Notes under the pieces: model-generated
Database searches by the model: none
What the model saw: only the letters and a program-made list of their open reading frames with translations
What the model was told of the DNA's origin: nothing
Made by a program: the position numbers and the translations under genes
DNA from: Deltaproteobacteria bacterium
GTDB taxonomy: Bacteria; Myxococcota; Kuafuiibacteriia; Kuafuiibacteriales; Kuafuiibacteriaceae
Length of the DNA stretch: 64,000 nucleotides
Direction: 5' to 3'
Assembly (NCBI GenBank): GCA_016713425.1
Contig: JADJPE010000005.1
Span: forward strand, 5,120,501 to 5,184,500
In this document: piece by piece, positions 45,724 to 54,818 of the stretch
How the letters are laid out: each line of letters starts with the position of its first letter
Position numbering within the stretch: the first letter of the stretch is position 1

Positions 45724-46962
45724 TTACGGTGCGCGATCCGTCTCCAGTTCGAAGGGGACGTCGAAGGCCACCATCAGTCCGCGATGCCCAAGACGCCTCG
45801 TGGGGCGGGTCGAGAGCTCAAGCCCGAATCCGTGGACGCCCAGCCGGACGGGGTAGAGAAAGCGGCGGTCCAGGGTGATGCCGATCGAAGCGAGGCGCCA
45901 CACGAGCAGGGCACCCCTATCTGCTTCGGACCCCAGAATCGGGGCCACTGCGCTATCTGGCCCCCGTCGCGTCTCATAGCGCAAGACGAAGGGGGCGATA
46001 TCGGCCCCGGCGTCGAAGCTCACGGTCTTACACAGCGCCACGCTGACACGAGCGTGCACGCCAAGTCCCAAGCCGCCATGAAGGGGAATGATCTCGTGAA
46101 AGGGGACCCGCACTCGCGGCGAGTTCTCGGCCGTCTCGGCTCTTGGGTGAACGTGCGCGTTGTGCATGCCGTAGTACACGCCCAGCCCGAGGGCGAGGCT
46201 GACCGTCACGGGGCCTTCCCCAACGTCGACGCGACCCCTTCCAATGAGCGGTGCCTGAACCCAGGTGCTCTCGACGAGGGTGCCCGTTGCGCTCGAGCTA
46301 TGATGACCCTGGATCCAGCCTCCGGTCATGAGCAAATCAAAGGGCACCGGCCCGCGAAAGATTCGCACCGAAAGCTCGCTGTAGCCGCCGAGCCCCAGGC
46401 CGCAGGTCCCGTCCTGCTCGTCGCACCTCGCGGGAATGCTGCGACCGAGCCACCAGACGTTGCGGATCTCGGCGTGGCTGAGGCCCGACCATGATGGACC
46501 GGCCACTGCGCGGAGGAGCGCGATCTCGCTCGCGACCAGTACGGACCATGTCGTGCCGTAAAGTACGCGGGCCGAGATCAAACCCGTCACCCCCTTGATA
46601 TGCGGTGCCGACCAACTCCTCGCTGAGGCCGCCCACGCCGCCGTCATGAGGATGGACCAGCCTCCGTCAACGATCGCCGACCACTGCACATGCCGCAGCG
46701 GGTCGGGCTCCGACGCGTCGCTTCGCGGGTGATGTGTTTCACCTTTGCCGGTCCGGTCGGCGTCGCCAACATCACGCGCATCCTCAGCATCACGCGCATC
46801 ACGCGCATCACGAGCAGGATCAGCACCGCCGGCCGGGTGGGCCTCCTCCCCCTCAACCTGCGGCCGTGCGGCTGCGTCGTGGGGCGCTGCGACATCGCCG
46901 AGCCCGACGAACGTTGCGAGCACCCAAGCCGCGTAGGTCCTACCGATCTTCAGCGCGCACAT
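45724..46962 (-). CDS. Predicted secreted/envelope protein, 412 aa
   Basis: No family recognised. With ATG at 46962 it has a signal-peptide-like N-terminus (hydrophobic TYAAWVLATFVGLG, then AAA), an Ala-Arg-Asp repeat at about residues 50-70 (9-bp DNA repeat near 46768-46815), a hydrophobic segment at about 100-120, and then alternating aromatic/glycine strands (LGLGGYSELSVRIF, VSLALGLGVYYG, RVPFHEIIPLHGGLGLGV) suggesting a beta-barrel. It starts 23 nt inside the upstream ABC transporter gene, so it is probably coupled to the exporter pair and may work with it. Confidence 0.65.
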   Translation of the reverse strand: MCALKIGRTYAAWVLATFVGLGDVAAPHDAAARPQVEGEEAHPAGGADPARDARDARDAEDARDVGDADRTGKGETHHPRSDASEPDPLRHVQWSAIVDGGWSILMTAAWAASARSWSAPHIKGVTGLISARVLYGTTWSVLVASEIALLRAVAGPSWSGLSHAEIRNVWWLGRSIPARCDEQDGTCGLGLGGYSELSVRIFRGPVPFDLLMTGGWIQGHHSSSATGTLVESTWVQAPLIGRGRVDVGEGPVTVSLALGLGVYYGMHNAHVHPRAETAENSPRVRVPFHEIIPLHGGLGLGVHARVSVALCKTVSFDAGADIAPFVLRYETRRGPDSAVAPILGSEADRGALLVWRLASIGITLDRRFLYPVRLGVHGFGLELSTRPTRRLGHRGLMVAFDVPFELETDRAP

Positions 46963-48823
46963 CCGAAGCCAGATCGGCCGAATCACCTTCGGCAAACTGG
47001 AGTTCATAGAGCTTGCGATAGATGCCGCCTCGCGCAAGCAGCTGATCGTGAGAGCCCTCTTCAACGACGCGACCGCCGGACAAGACGACGATCCGGTCCG
47101 CGCGTCGAATCGTGGACAGCCGGTGCGCGATGATGATGGCCGTGCGGTCCTCGATCAGCGCGTCGAGCCCACGTTGAATCAGCGCCTCGGTTTCGGGGTC
47201 CACGGAACTTGTTGCCTCGTCCAGGATGAGAAGTTCGGGGTCTAGCGCCAGCGCCCGCGCAAAGGCCACCAATTGCCGCTCGCCCGCGCTTAGTCGGCTC
47301 CCTCGCTCGCCCACCGGGGCGTCCCAGCCTTTGGGGGTTCGCTCGATGACCGCGTCGGCGCACGTTCGTCGAGCCGCCGCTTCGAGGCGTGCCGATGTCG
47401 GGTCGTCCACGCCAAACGCGATGTTCTCGCGGATGGTTCCATCGAAGAGGTAGGGGTCCTGCAGGACAATGGCAATGCGACCCCGCAAGGCTCGCAGGGG
47501 GACCTGACGAGTGTCGACCCCATCGAAACGAATCGAGCCCGAGGTCGGGTCGTAGAAGCGCGTGAGCAGCTTGACGATCGTGGACTTGCCGGCCCCGGTG
47601 GGACCGACGATCGCGATTTTCTCTCCTCGACCGACCGAGAGACTTAGCCCCGTCAAGACCATCTTCTCGTCAGGGCCGTATTGAAAAACCACGTCTTGAA
47701 ACTCGACCGCGCGCACGAGGGGAGGACAGGACACGGGGGTCGGCGGATCGATGAGGGTGGGCTCTTCGTCCAAGAGGCTCACGCAGCGTTCGGCGGAGGC
47801 CATCGCCGACTGAAGAACCGTGTATTTGGTCGAAAGCTCCGTGATCGGTTGGAAAAAGCGGCGGAGATATTCGACGAACGCTACAAACAGCCCAACCTCG
47901 ACCGTCCCGTCATCGAGGATGTGAAGACCGAGGAGCAGTATCAAGGCGATCGCACAGAGCGAAATGGCTTCAACGACCGCATAGGTGATCGCGTCATAGC
48001 GAATGGCTTGGAAGTTTGCGTCCTTGTACTCGCGGTTGATCTGTTCGAAATCGTCGAAGGTCGTCCGTTGTTGGTTGAAGGTCTGAATAATGGACATGCC
48101 CGAGATGGCTTCATTCAAGAAGGCGTTCATCTGAGAGAGCAGCGTCCGAACTCGACGAAACGCATCGCGAGCCCGGCTTCTCATGGCCAGCGTGAACGCG
48201 AGGAGAATCGGAAGCGTCGAGAAAGCATACAGCGAGAGCTTCCAGTCGAGCGCGGTCATCATGATCACGATCCCGGCAAGCATGACGAGATCGCCGACGA
48301 TGCTGATCGCGCCCGTCGAGAACGTTTCCGAAAGCGCTTCGACATCGTTCGTCACCCGTGTCATGAGCCTCCCGACCGGGTTCCGCTCGATGTACGCGAG
48401 ATCAACCGATTGGAGCTTCCGAAAGAGCGCCATCCGCAAGTCGCGGGTGACGCGCTGCCCAAGAAGCTGAGTCAGAATCGTCTGAAGGAATCGACCCCCG
48501 AACTCGGCGATCGTGATGGCGACGAGGCCGGCGATGAGCCAGCCAAAGCCCTCCGGCTGACGTGGCACGATATACCGATCGAGCGCGACCTTCATGAGGT
48601 ACGGCTGGAAAAGCTGAAGGACCGAGACGAGCGGATAGCTGAGAGCCGCCAGAAAAAGGATCCCACGATGGGGGCGAAAGAAGACGCCGAGGCGCCGGAC
48701 CAATCGAGCGTCGTACGCTTTTCCAAAGGAAACCTCCGGCGTGAGGCCTCCCCCTGAGAGTCCTTTACGGCCGGGCCCCGAGGAACGAGCCGACGACGAC
48801 GGCTTTGCCATGGTGGGGGTCAT
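46940..48823 (-). CDS. ABC exporter half-transporter (MsbA/MdlB type)
   Basis: A 627-aa protein with an N-terminal six-helix transmembrane domain (from about residue 45) and a nucleotide-binding domain: Walker A GPTGAGKST, signature RLSAGERQLVAFARAL (LSAGE in place of LSGGQ), Walker B LLILDEATSSVD, and AHRLSTI. It overlaps the preceding exporter gene by ATGA, so the two are a translationally coupled heterodimer. Such pairs export lipids or drugs; the substrate is unknown. The altered signature motif could make one ATP site degenerate, as in other heterodimeric exporters. Confidence 0.93.
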   Translation of the reverse strand: MTPTMAKPSSSARSSGPGRKGLSGGGLTPEVSFGKAYDARLVRRLGVFFRPHRGILFLAALSYPLVSVLQLFQPYLMKVALDRYIVPRQPEGFGWLIAGLVAITIAEFGGRFLQTILTQLLGQRVTRDLRMALFRKLQSVDLAYIERNPVGRLMTRVTNDVEALSETFSTGAISIVGDLVMLAGIVIMMTALDWKLSLYAFSTLPILLAFTLAMRSRARDAFRRVRTLLSQMNAFLNEAISGMSIIQTFNQQRTTFDDFEQINREYKDANFQAIRYDAITYAVVEAISLCAIALILLLGLHILDDGTVEVGLFVAFVEYLRRFFQPITELSTKYTVLQSAMASAERCVSLLDEEPTLIDPPTPVSCPPLVRAVEFQDVVFQYGPDEKMVLTGLSLSVGRGEKIAIVGPTGAGKSTIVKLLTRFYDPTSGSIRFDGVDTRQVPLRALRGRIAIVLQDPYLFDGTIRENIAFGVDDPTSARLEAAARRTCADAVIERTPKGWDAPVGERGSRLSAGERQLVAFARALALDPELLILDEATSSVDPETEALIQRGLDALIEDRTAIIIAHRLSTIRRADRIVVLSGGRVVEEGSHDQLLARGGIYRKLYELQFAEGDSADLASDVRAEDR

Positions 48824-50718
48824 TGCGAGCCTCTTTGGGGCTGGGCGCCACGGTCGTCTTGGCGTTGGGCTTGACCGTCGGCAAGCCCGTCGGCAAGCTC
48901 AGCACCCGCGACGGCCTCGCGAAGTCGCTGGCGACGATGCATACGTGCATAAACGCCGCCTCTCGCCAGAAGCTCGGCCTCGGTCCCTTGCTCGATGATG
49001 CGTCCACGTTCAAGCACGATGATGCGGTGTGCTCTCGCGGCGAAGGCCAAGCGGTGAGTCGCGATCACAAGGGTCCGGCTCGTTTCCGAGGCCGTCAGGG
49101 CGTCGAGGATCTTCGACTCGGTCTCGGTGTCGACGGACGAGAGCGTATCGTCGAGGAGAAGAATCTTCGAGCCTGGTAGGAGCGCCCGCGCCAAGGTTGC
49201 GCGCTGGCGCTGGCCGCCCGACAACGTGATCCCGCGCTCGCCCACGAGCGTATCGAGGCGACCCGGAAAGGTCGCAACGTCGGCATCGAGACTGGCAAGG
49301 CGTGTCGCTTGCTCGACCCGCTCGACGCTCGCGGAGGGATCGCCAAAGGCGATGTTGTCGGACAGCGTCCGGGAGAACAAGAATGCGTCCTGGGGCGCGT
49401 AGCCGAAGCTCCGCCGGACTTGCTCGAGCTGGAGGTCGAGGACGTCGATGCCGTCCATGAAGATGGTGCCGGGCGGAACCTTGATGAGTCGGGCTAGGGT
49501 CTTGAGAAGGGTCGACTTCCCGGACCCTGTACGGCCCACGAGGACGACGATCTGCCCGGGTTCGATCGTGAAGACAATGTCGTCGAGCGCCGGCGTTGAC
49601 GCGCCCTCGTATGTGACCGTGAGATGTCGAACGTCGATCCGACCCGAGAGCGGGGCATCAGCCTTGGATCGCACTTCGCGACCAACGGCTCGGGCATCCG
49701 TTGGAGCACCCGTCGGAGCACCCGTCGGAGCATCCGCGGGCCCGTCACCCGGACCGTCCACGATCTCCGGCACGCTTCGGAAGATGTCGTTGAGTCGATC
49801 CATCGCGGAGACGCCTCGCTGCCAAAGGGAAATCGTCCACCCCAGAGCAATGGTTGGCCAGGTGAGGGCGGCAAGGTAGGCATTGAACTCGACGAATTCG
49901 CCCACCGTCATGGTGCCGCTGATGATCCGTTGGCCGCCGAAATACAACACGACGACCGAGCCGATGGCCCCAAAGAGCCCCATCAGCGGAAACATCAACC
50001 CACGGACGCGAGCCAGGCGGATGTTGCTCTCGAGATACCGCTCGTTCAGCTCGACGAAGCGTTCCGCTTCCGCCATCTCCTGACGATATGCGCGAACGGT
50101 CATCGCTCCGCTCAGGTTCTCCTGGACTTTTGATGACAGCGCACCCAAGCGATCCTGCGCCTCGCGATTGTAGGCGTACATGCGCCGCGCAAACTGTCGG
50201 CCCAACAAGAGGAGCACCGGCAGGGTGGAGAGGGCATAGAGCGACAGCCAAGCATCCCGCCGAACCAGGAGCGGAATGGCGACCAGATAGGCGAGGAGCG
50301 TATTCGTTAGGTTCAAGATGCCGGGGCCCAGGAGAAGCCGAACTTGGGTGAGGTCGTTCACCAGGCGACTCATGACCTGACCGAGCGGAAGACGCTGATA
50401 GAATGCGGGCTCGACCGCTTCGAGATGCAAGAAGCAATCGTTTCGAATGTCGTACTCGACCCAGCGACCGCTGTTGAAGATTAAGACCCGCGACGCAACC
50501 CGTGCCAGACCGCCGAAGACGGCCACCGCCACGAGCGCACCCGCGGCCTCAAAAACCTTCGACGCGTCGCGCGCGAGCACGCCATCGGTGGCCATGCGAA
50601 GGAGCTGGGGTGCAGACAGCGCGAAGGCCTGCGTGATGACCAGGCACACCATGCCCAGCCCGAAGAGGCCCCGATACTTTCCAAAATAATCCCGGATGCG
50701 GCGGTTGCCGCTATCCAT
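48820..50718 (-). CDS. ABC exporter half-transporter (MdlA type)
   Basis: A 632-aa partner of the next gene. Transmembrane domain from about residue 15; nucleotide-binding domain with Walker A GRTGSGKST, signature TLSGGQRQRATLARAL, Walker B LLLDDTLSSVD (Asp instead of the usual catalytic Glu after the Walker B Asp) and ATHRLAFAARA. The C-terminus carries an Asp/Gly/Gln-rich tail. A PTGA repeat (about 49690-49740) links the two domains. ATG at 50718 is used in place of a TTG five codons upstream. The lost catalytic Glu here, opposite the LSAGE change in the partner, suggests one degenerate ATP site. Confidence 0.93.
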   Translation of the reverse strand: MDSGNRRIRDYFGKYRGLFGLGMVCLVITQAFALSAPQLLRMATDGVLARDASKVFEAAGALVAVAVFGGLARVASRVLIFNSGRWVEYDIRNDCFLHLEAVEPAFYQRLPLGQVMSRLVNDLTQVRLLLGPGILNLTNTLLAYLVAIPLLVRRDAWLSLYALSTLPVLLLLGRQFARRMYAYNREAQDRLGALSSKVQENLSGAMTVRAYRQEMAEAERFVELNERYLESNIRLARVRGLMFPLMGLFGAIGSVVVLYFGGQRIISGTMTVGEFVEFNAYLAALTWPTIALGWTISLWQRGVSAMDRLNDIFRSVPEIVDGPGDGPADAPTGAPTGAPTDARAVGREVRSKADAPLSGRIDVRHLTVTYEGASTPALDDIVFTIEPGQIVVLVGRTGSGKSTLLKTLARLIKVPPGTIFMDGIDVLDLQLEQVRRSFGYAPQDAFLFSRTLSDNIAFGDPSASVERVEQATRLASLDADVATFPGRLDTLVGERGITLSGGQRQRATLARALLPGSKILLLDDTLSSVDTETESKILDALTASETSRTLVIATHRLAFAARAHRIIVLERGRIIEQGTEAELLARGGVYARMHRRQRLREAVAGAELADGLADGQAQRQDDRGAQPQRGSQ

Positions 50719-50759
50719 GCGCTTAGGCTTCAAGGTTGTCGCTTACGTCCGAAGGCTCA

Positions 50760-52712
50760 CTACTGAAGTTCGCAGGTCGCGGGATAGGAGGCAATGTTTC
50801 CGGGCGGGGCGCAGTTGAAGCCGGAGCCGCAAAACATCTGAGCCTGCGGGCCCGGCAAGCAGCGAGGATGCTCAATCGCCACCGGAAATGCCGGATAGGT
50901 GTCAGGACACGTTTGGGAGGGCACACCGCCTTCGCCACATCGACATCGTCCCGCAACGCCATTCTCGGGGTCGGCGCCCACACAGCTAAGACCCCCGCAG
51001 TCATCATCCGTAGTGCAAGGGAGGAACGTTGGGGCGCATATCCAGCCTCGAGGGCACTGATGGTTGCTGTCCGAAGCCTCGGGATTGCATGTCACGGAGC
51101 AGACGCCGACTTCTTCGGCGATTCCGTAGCAGAACTCCTGCTCCTGGAAGGGCTGGCCGCCGTTGATCGCGGGATCGACGTTGTAGCCGGCCGTCCATCC
51201 CGAATTGCACTCCGGTGGCTGACCTTCCTCCGGCATCGCGCCGGTGCAGCGCTGGCACCAGGGCGGAGTGGCCATCGGGAAGCACTCACCGGGCTGAGCC
51301 TGCACGCCCGCGGATACGTCGAGACACGCGGATGGGTCCTCGTATGGAGAGTCGACCTCTCCGCAGCAGAACTCGTGAAGCCCACATTGGAGGACGCGGT
51401 TCGTGCAACCGGGATTGCAACACGCGCCCACCGCGCTCTCGTCCGTTTTCTCGGGGAGGGCACGGCACTCCGCCCGCGAATACTCGCCGGGCGTGCCTTG
51501 GCGGCAGACTTCGCCGGCCAGACAGTCGTCGGCGGCGTAGCATCCTTCGACGCAGGCCGGGGGTGCCCGTGTCGCATCGCAGACAAGCCCCGGGGCGGGG
51601 CAGTCCTCTGGGATCTCACACCCAAGGGGTGCGCAGGCGTTTTCGTCTCGGTGACCCTTGAAGATCCGTGGAGGTGGCTGGTTCGGTCGATTGCAGTAGG
51701 TGCCATCGCCGTATCTCGGATTGGCCGTGCAGTCTTCGTTCGATGCGCAGGGCAGCGCGCAGAACCCGTCCAAGTGGCACACGCGGCCGGCGGGACAGCT
51801 ATCCTTGGTGCATCCCGCGATGCAGAGGCCGTTCTTGGGATTGCACGTCGGGAGGTCGTCCGGGCAGTCGGCGTCCGTCTGGCACGCGCCCATGCAAAGA
51901 CCGAGGATGCCAGGTTGGTCGTTCGTCGTGCAGAACGCGCCCTCAATGTCGGGACAGGCCGCGCCGGGACATATCTGATCGTTGCCCGGGCAGTTCTGGG
52001 CTGGGGTCGCCGCCGGACAGACGATCGGCTCGTCAGCGCATCCTTCACTGCGCATGCAGAGACCTTCCGCGTTCGCCACGAACCCGTCGGGACAGCCGAG
52101 TCGTGAGGGCGTTGCGCAGTAGCGCTTCGCGTCCGGATAGGTCACGCAGCGAATTTGCGTGCCGCCGAAGTCGGGGTGCATGCGGCCACAATCCGTATCT
52201 TCCTCGCACGGTTCGCAAGGCGCTCGCGACCGCGTGCACGTGCCCCCGTGCTCCGGGTCGCACCATGCCGTGAGGTGAAAGCCATGACCACAGTCGGCAG
52301 GGGAGACAAAATCGGAGCATTTGTCGCAGGATTGGTCGGTCGAGCAAGGTTCTCCGGGCCCGCATTCTCCGGTTTGGACGTTGCAGACCTCGCCCTCGGG
52401 GCAACCGTATGCCCAGCGGCCGCCTTGGTCGTGCCGACAGGGTGGCGGCCCGGAATCTGGGGGGCCCGCGTCGAACGCATCAGGGGCACCTCCGTCGTCG
52501 GCCTCGGCATCCACCGCCGCGACCGCGTCTGCGTCCGCGTTAACGCTCGCATCCGAGGCCTCCCCATCGACGGAGGCCACCGCAGCGTCTTGCCTCTCCG
52601 TCGCCTGGGCGCTCCCGGCGCTCTTCGTGCAGCCGACGCCCGCGACGAGAAGGGCGAGAACGAGTGGAGAGAGCGCCCGCGCGCGCGTCGGGTCAAGATC
52701 ATGAGGATGCAT
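50760..52712 (-). CDS. Cys-rich secreted lipoprotein, 650 aa
   Basis: An N-terminal hydrophobic segment ends in LLVAGVGC, a plausible lipobox with Cys28. Then come an Asp/Ala-rich stalk (about 45-85, with a DADADA pattern) and some 550 residues containing over 60 Cys in recurring forms such as CxxDxDC and GxxCxxxGxC. Such proteins are common outer-surface lipoproteins in Myxococcota and related groups, of unknown function; the cysteines probably pair in disulfides. The gene is divergent from the rlmD-type gene and adjacent to the ABC exporter gene, which it precedes on the same strand. Confidence 0.85.
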   Translation of the reverse strand: MHPHDLDPTRARALSPLVLALLVAGVGCTKSAGSAQATERQDAAVASVDGEASDASVNADADAVAAVDAEADDGGAPDAFDAGPPDSGPPPCRHDQGGRWAYGCPEGEVCNVQTGECGPGEPCSTDQSCDKCSDFVSPADCGHGFHLTAWCDPEHGGTCTRSRAPCEPCEEDTDCGRMHPDFGGTQIRCVTYPDAKRYCATPSRLGCPDGFVANAEGLCMRSEGCADEPIVCPAATPAQNCPGNDQICPGAACPDIEGAFCTTNDQPGILGLCMGACQTDADCPDDLPTCNPKNGLCIAGCTKDSCPAGRVCHLDGFCALPCASNEDCTANPRYGDGTYCNRPNQPPPRIFKGHRDENACAPLGCEIPEDCPAPGLVCDATRAPPACVEGCYAADDCLAGEVCRQGTPGEYSRAECRALPEKTDESAVGACCNPGCTNRVLQCGLHEFCCGEVDSPYEDPSACLDVSAGVQAQPGECFPMATPPWCQRCTGAMPEEGQPPECNSGWTAGYNVDPAINGGQPFQEQEFCYGIAEEVGVCSVTCNPEASDSNHQCPRGWICAPTFLPCTTDDDCGGLSCVGADPENGVAGRCRCGEGGVPSQTCPDTYPAFPVAIEHPRCLPGPQAQMFCGSGFNCAPPGNIASYPATCELQ

Positions 52713-52758
52713 TGGCGGTTGACCCTATAGGCACGGCCCTTCAAGCTTTTCAAGCGAT

Positions 52759-54222
52759 ATGCGACCGACCGAATCGTTCCCGGGGCCGAAGAGCACGCCG
52801 TCCTCGCGACCACAGCCGTGCTCTGCCCCTGAGTCTGCCCCTGAGCGCCAGGCCGAGCCTGGGGCCCCGGGCGAAAGTGAGGGTCAGGTCGCGCTGGCTG
52901 TGATCGCGGGGGTCGAGATCGAGCGGCTGGATGATGCCTCGATGGCCGTCGGGACGACGCCCGACGGTCGCGCCGTAATGGTCGCGGGCGCGTTGCCGGG
53001 CGAGGTCCTCACGATGCGCGTCGTCCGAACCAGTCGAAGGACGGGTCTCCTCTACGGCCAAATTCAAGAGGTCACGCGCCCAAGCCCCGACCGCGTTCCG
53101 TCGCCGTGCGCGAATTTCCTCCGGTGCGGAGGATGCGACCTGTTGCACGCGAACACCGAGGCGCAGCATCGCTTCAAAGAACGAAAGGTCTCGTCGGCGC
53201 TCGCTTCGCTTGGGGTTCGCGTCTCGAAGATCGTGCCCGCGCCGGCGAATTTCGGCTACCGGGCCTTCGCGAAGTTCGTCGTGGAAACGAGCGGTTCGCT
53301 CGGATCCTACGGGCCTCACAGCCACGACGTCGTGAGCATGTCGGGTTGCGTCGTCCACGCGCCGGAGATCGAGGCCATCGCCGAGAACGTGCGAGCCTGG
53401 CTCCATGCGCGCGCCGGACCTTTGGATCTCCGCTACGTATTGATGCGCGCCTCGACACTCACGCGTACCGTGGCGATCACGTTGGTCAGCCGTAGAGAGG
53501 AAGCCGAAGGCCTCACCTCACTTGTCGAACACCTCAAGGACGATGCGCGTGTCGCCCGGATCGGACTCCATGCCAACGCAACCGAAGGCGATGCGCTCCT
53601 TGGGGACGCGCCGGTGCGAACGAACTTTGATCGGGGTCCGCTCGAAGAGCGCCTGGACGACATCGTGCATTACATTGTGGAGGGCGCCTTCTCACAAGTG
53701 AATCCCACCGCCGCGGCCCGTGCGTACCGGCTCGTTTCGCAGCTCGCGATGCCGGTTGTGGGTGCTCGCGTCCTCGATCTCTACGCGGGCTCAGGCGGAA
53801 TCGCTCTGCGTCTCCTCGCCGACGGCGCGCTCCACGTCGTCGCGGTGGAGAGCTCAGCCGCCGCGATCGAAGCCGCGCGCAATGCCGCGGCCGCGAATAG
53901 GGAGGGTGGGCTCAGCCTCTACGCCGAGCCCGTCGAGGCCTTCTTGCGCCGCATGCCGCCGCCTGAGAGTCGTTACGACGTCGTCGTGGCGAATCCGCCG
54001 CGCAAAGGGCTGAGCCCAACAGTGCTCGAAGGGCTCGCTCGACTCTCTTGGGAGCGCCTGGTCTACATGAGCTGCAATCCGTCGTCGCTGGCCCGCGATC
54101 TTGAGGATCTCGGTCGGCTGGATCCACGGATTCGGTTTGTCAGCGCGCACCCGGTCGACTTGTTCCCGCAAACGAAACACGTCGAAACAGTTGTACTCGC
54201 TGAGCGCGTCGCTCAGCGTTGA
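52759..54222 (+). CDS. rlmD: 23S rRNA (uracil) methyltransferase, RlmD/RumA family
   Basis: A 487-aa SAM-dependent uracil-C5 methyltransferase. After a disordered Pro/Ser/Glu-rich N-terminus comes a TRAM-like domain (about 43-108), an Fe-S site with Cys117, Cys123 and Cys126 (CANFLRCGGC) plus Cys197, and a Rossmann domain with LDLYAGSGGIAL. The catalytic motifs are ANPPRKG (normally DPPR) and MSCNPSSLARDL with nucleophile Cys439. RlmD, RlmC and TrmA are hard to separate; the Fe-S cluster excludes TrmA. It overlaps the convergent phosphatase by 10 nt. Confidence 0.9.
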   Translation: MRPTESFPGPKSTPSSRPQPCSAPESAPERQAEPGAPGESEGQVALAVIAGVEIERLDDASMAVGTTPDGRAVMVAGALPGEVLTMRVVRTSRRTGLLYGQIQEVTRPSPDRVPSPCANFLRCGGCDLLHANTEAQHRFKERKVSSALASLGVRVSKIVPAPANFGYRAFAKFVVETSGSLGSYGPHSHDVVSMSGCVVHAPEIEAIAENVRAWLHARAGPLDLRYVLMRASTLTRTVAITLVSRREEAEGLTSLVEHLKDDARVARIGLHANATEGDALLGDAPVRTNFDRGPLEERLDDIVHYIVEGAFSQVNPTAAARAYRLVSQLAMPVVGARVLDLYAGSGGIALRLLADGALHVVAVESSAAAIEAARNAAAANREGGLSLYAEPVEAFLRRMPPPESRYDVVVANPPRKGLSPTVLEGLARLSWERLVYMSCNPSSLARDLEDLGRLDPRIRFVSAHPVDLFPQTKHVETVVLAERVAQR

Positions 54223-54722
54223 GCACATCGCTCTGCATATCGGCTCAACCACTGGTGTTGGGCCGCTGTCTCGGGAACGTCGATTCCGCGGGCCTCGCTG
54301 ACGCGCTCGCATGCCGCTTCGACGGAATGTCCGAAGGCACGAACCATCAACGCACACGCGGTCAGGCCGGACCGACCGATGCCTGCGAAGCAATGAATGA
54401 GGAGCGAGCGTCCGTGCGTGAGCTCTTCCGTCAGCGCTTCGAGGAAGTCATCCATCGCGCCGTCCTCGGGGGGCACCGAGTGGTCCAAAATCGGATGATT
54501 CAAGAAGCGAATGCCGGCGGTTTCGCACCAGCCCGCCTCGGCCTCGAGGCCCAGTCGCGTGGTCTCTGCTTGCGTCAGGAGCGAGACCAAGACGTCGACC
54601 TGTCGGCTCTTGAAATAGCGAATCTCTTCCAAGAGCTTCTCGTTCCCGCGCGGATAGGGGATGATCGCCAGACGTCCGCCCCGTGCGTCCGTCTCGATCC
54701 ACTCGAACAATCTTGGTATCAC
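54213..54722 (-). CDS. Dual-specificity / tyrosine phosphatase-like protein
   Basis: A 169-aa small phosphatase. The CX5R loop IHCFAGIGRSGLTA gives nucleophile Cys at about residue 113 and Arg119; the general acid may be an Asp in ILDHSVPPEDGA. The fold fits cyclin-dependent-kinase-inhibitor-like or DSP phosphatases. With several Ser/Thr kinases in the window it could take part in phosphosignalling, but no kinase is next to it. It ends inside the tail of the convergent rlmD gene. Confidence 0.82.
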   Translation of the reverse strand: MIPRLFEWIETDARGGRLAIIPYPRGNEKLLEEIRYFKSRQVDVLVSLLTQAETTRLGLEAEAGWCETAGIRFLNHPILDHSVPPEDGAMDDFLEALTEELTHGRSLLIHCFAGIGRSGLTACALMVRAFGHSVEAACERVSEARGIDVPETAAQHQWLSRYAERCAQR

Positions 54723-54818
54723 CCCTTCGACTCCTCCAACGGGCCCACGGTTTCAGGCCAATTATGTCCTACGCTCACCATCGGGTCTGACTCGCTATCT
54801 GGTTCCACCTGGTTTGAC

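Noticed and set aside
47681..48757. 358-codon plus-strand frame over the exporter gene
   Set aside because: Antisense shadow of a clear ABC transporter gene; highly charged and low complexity.
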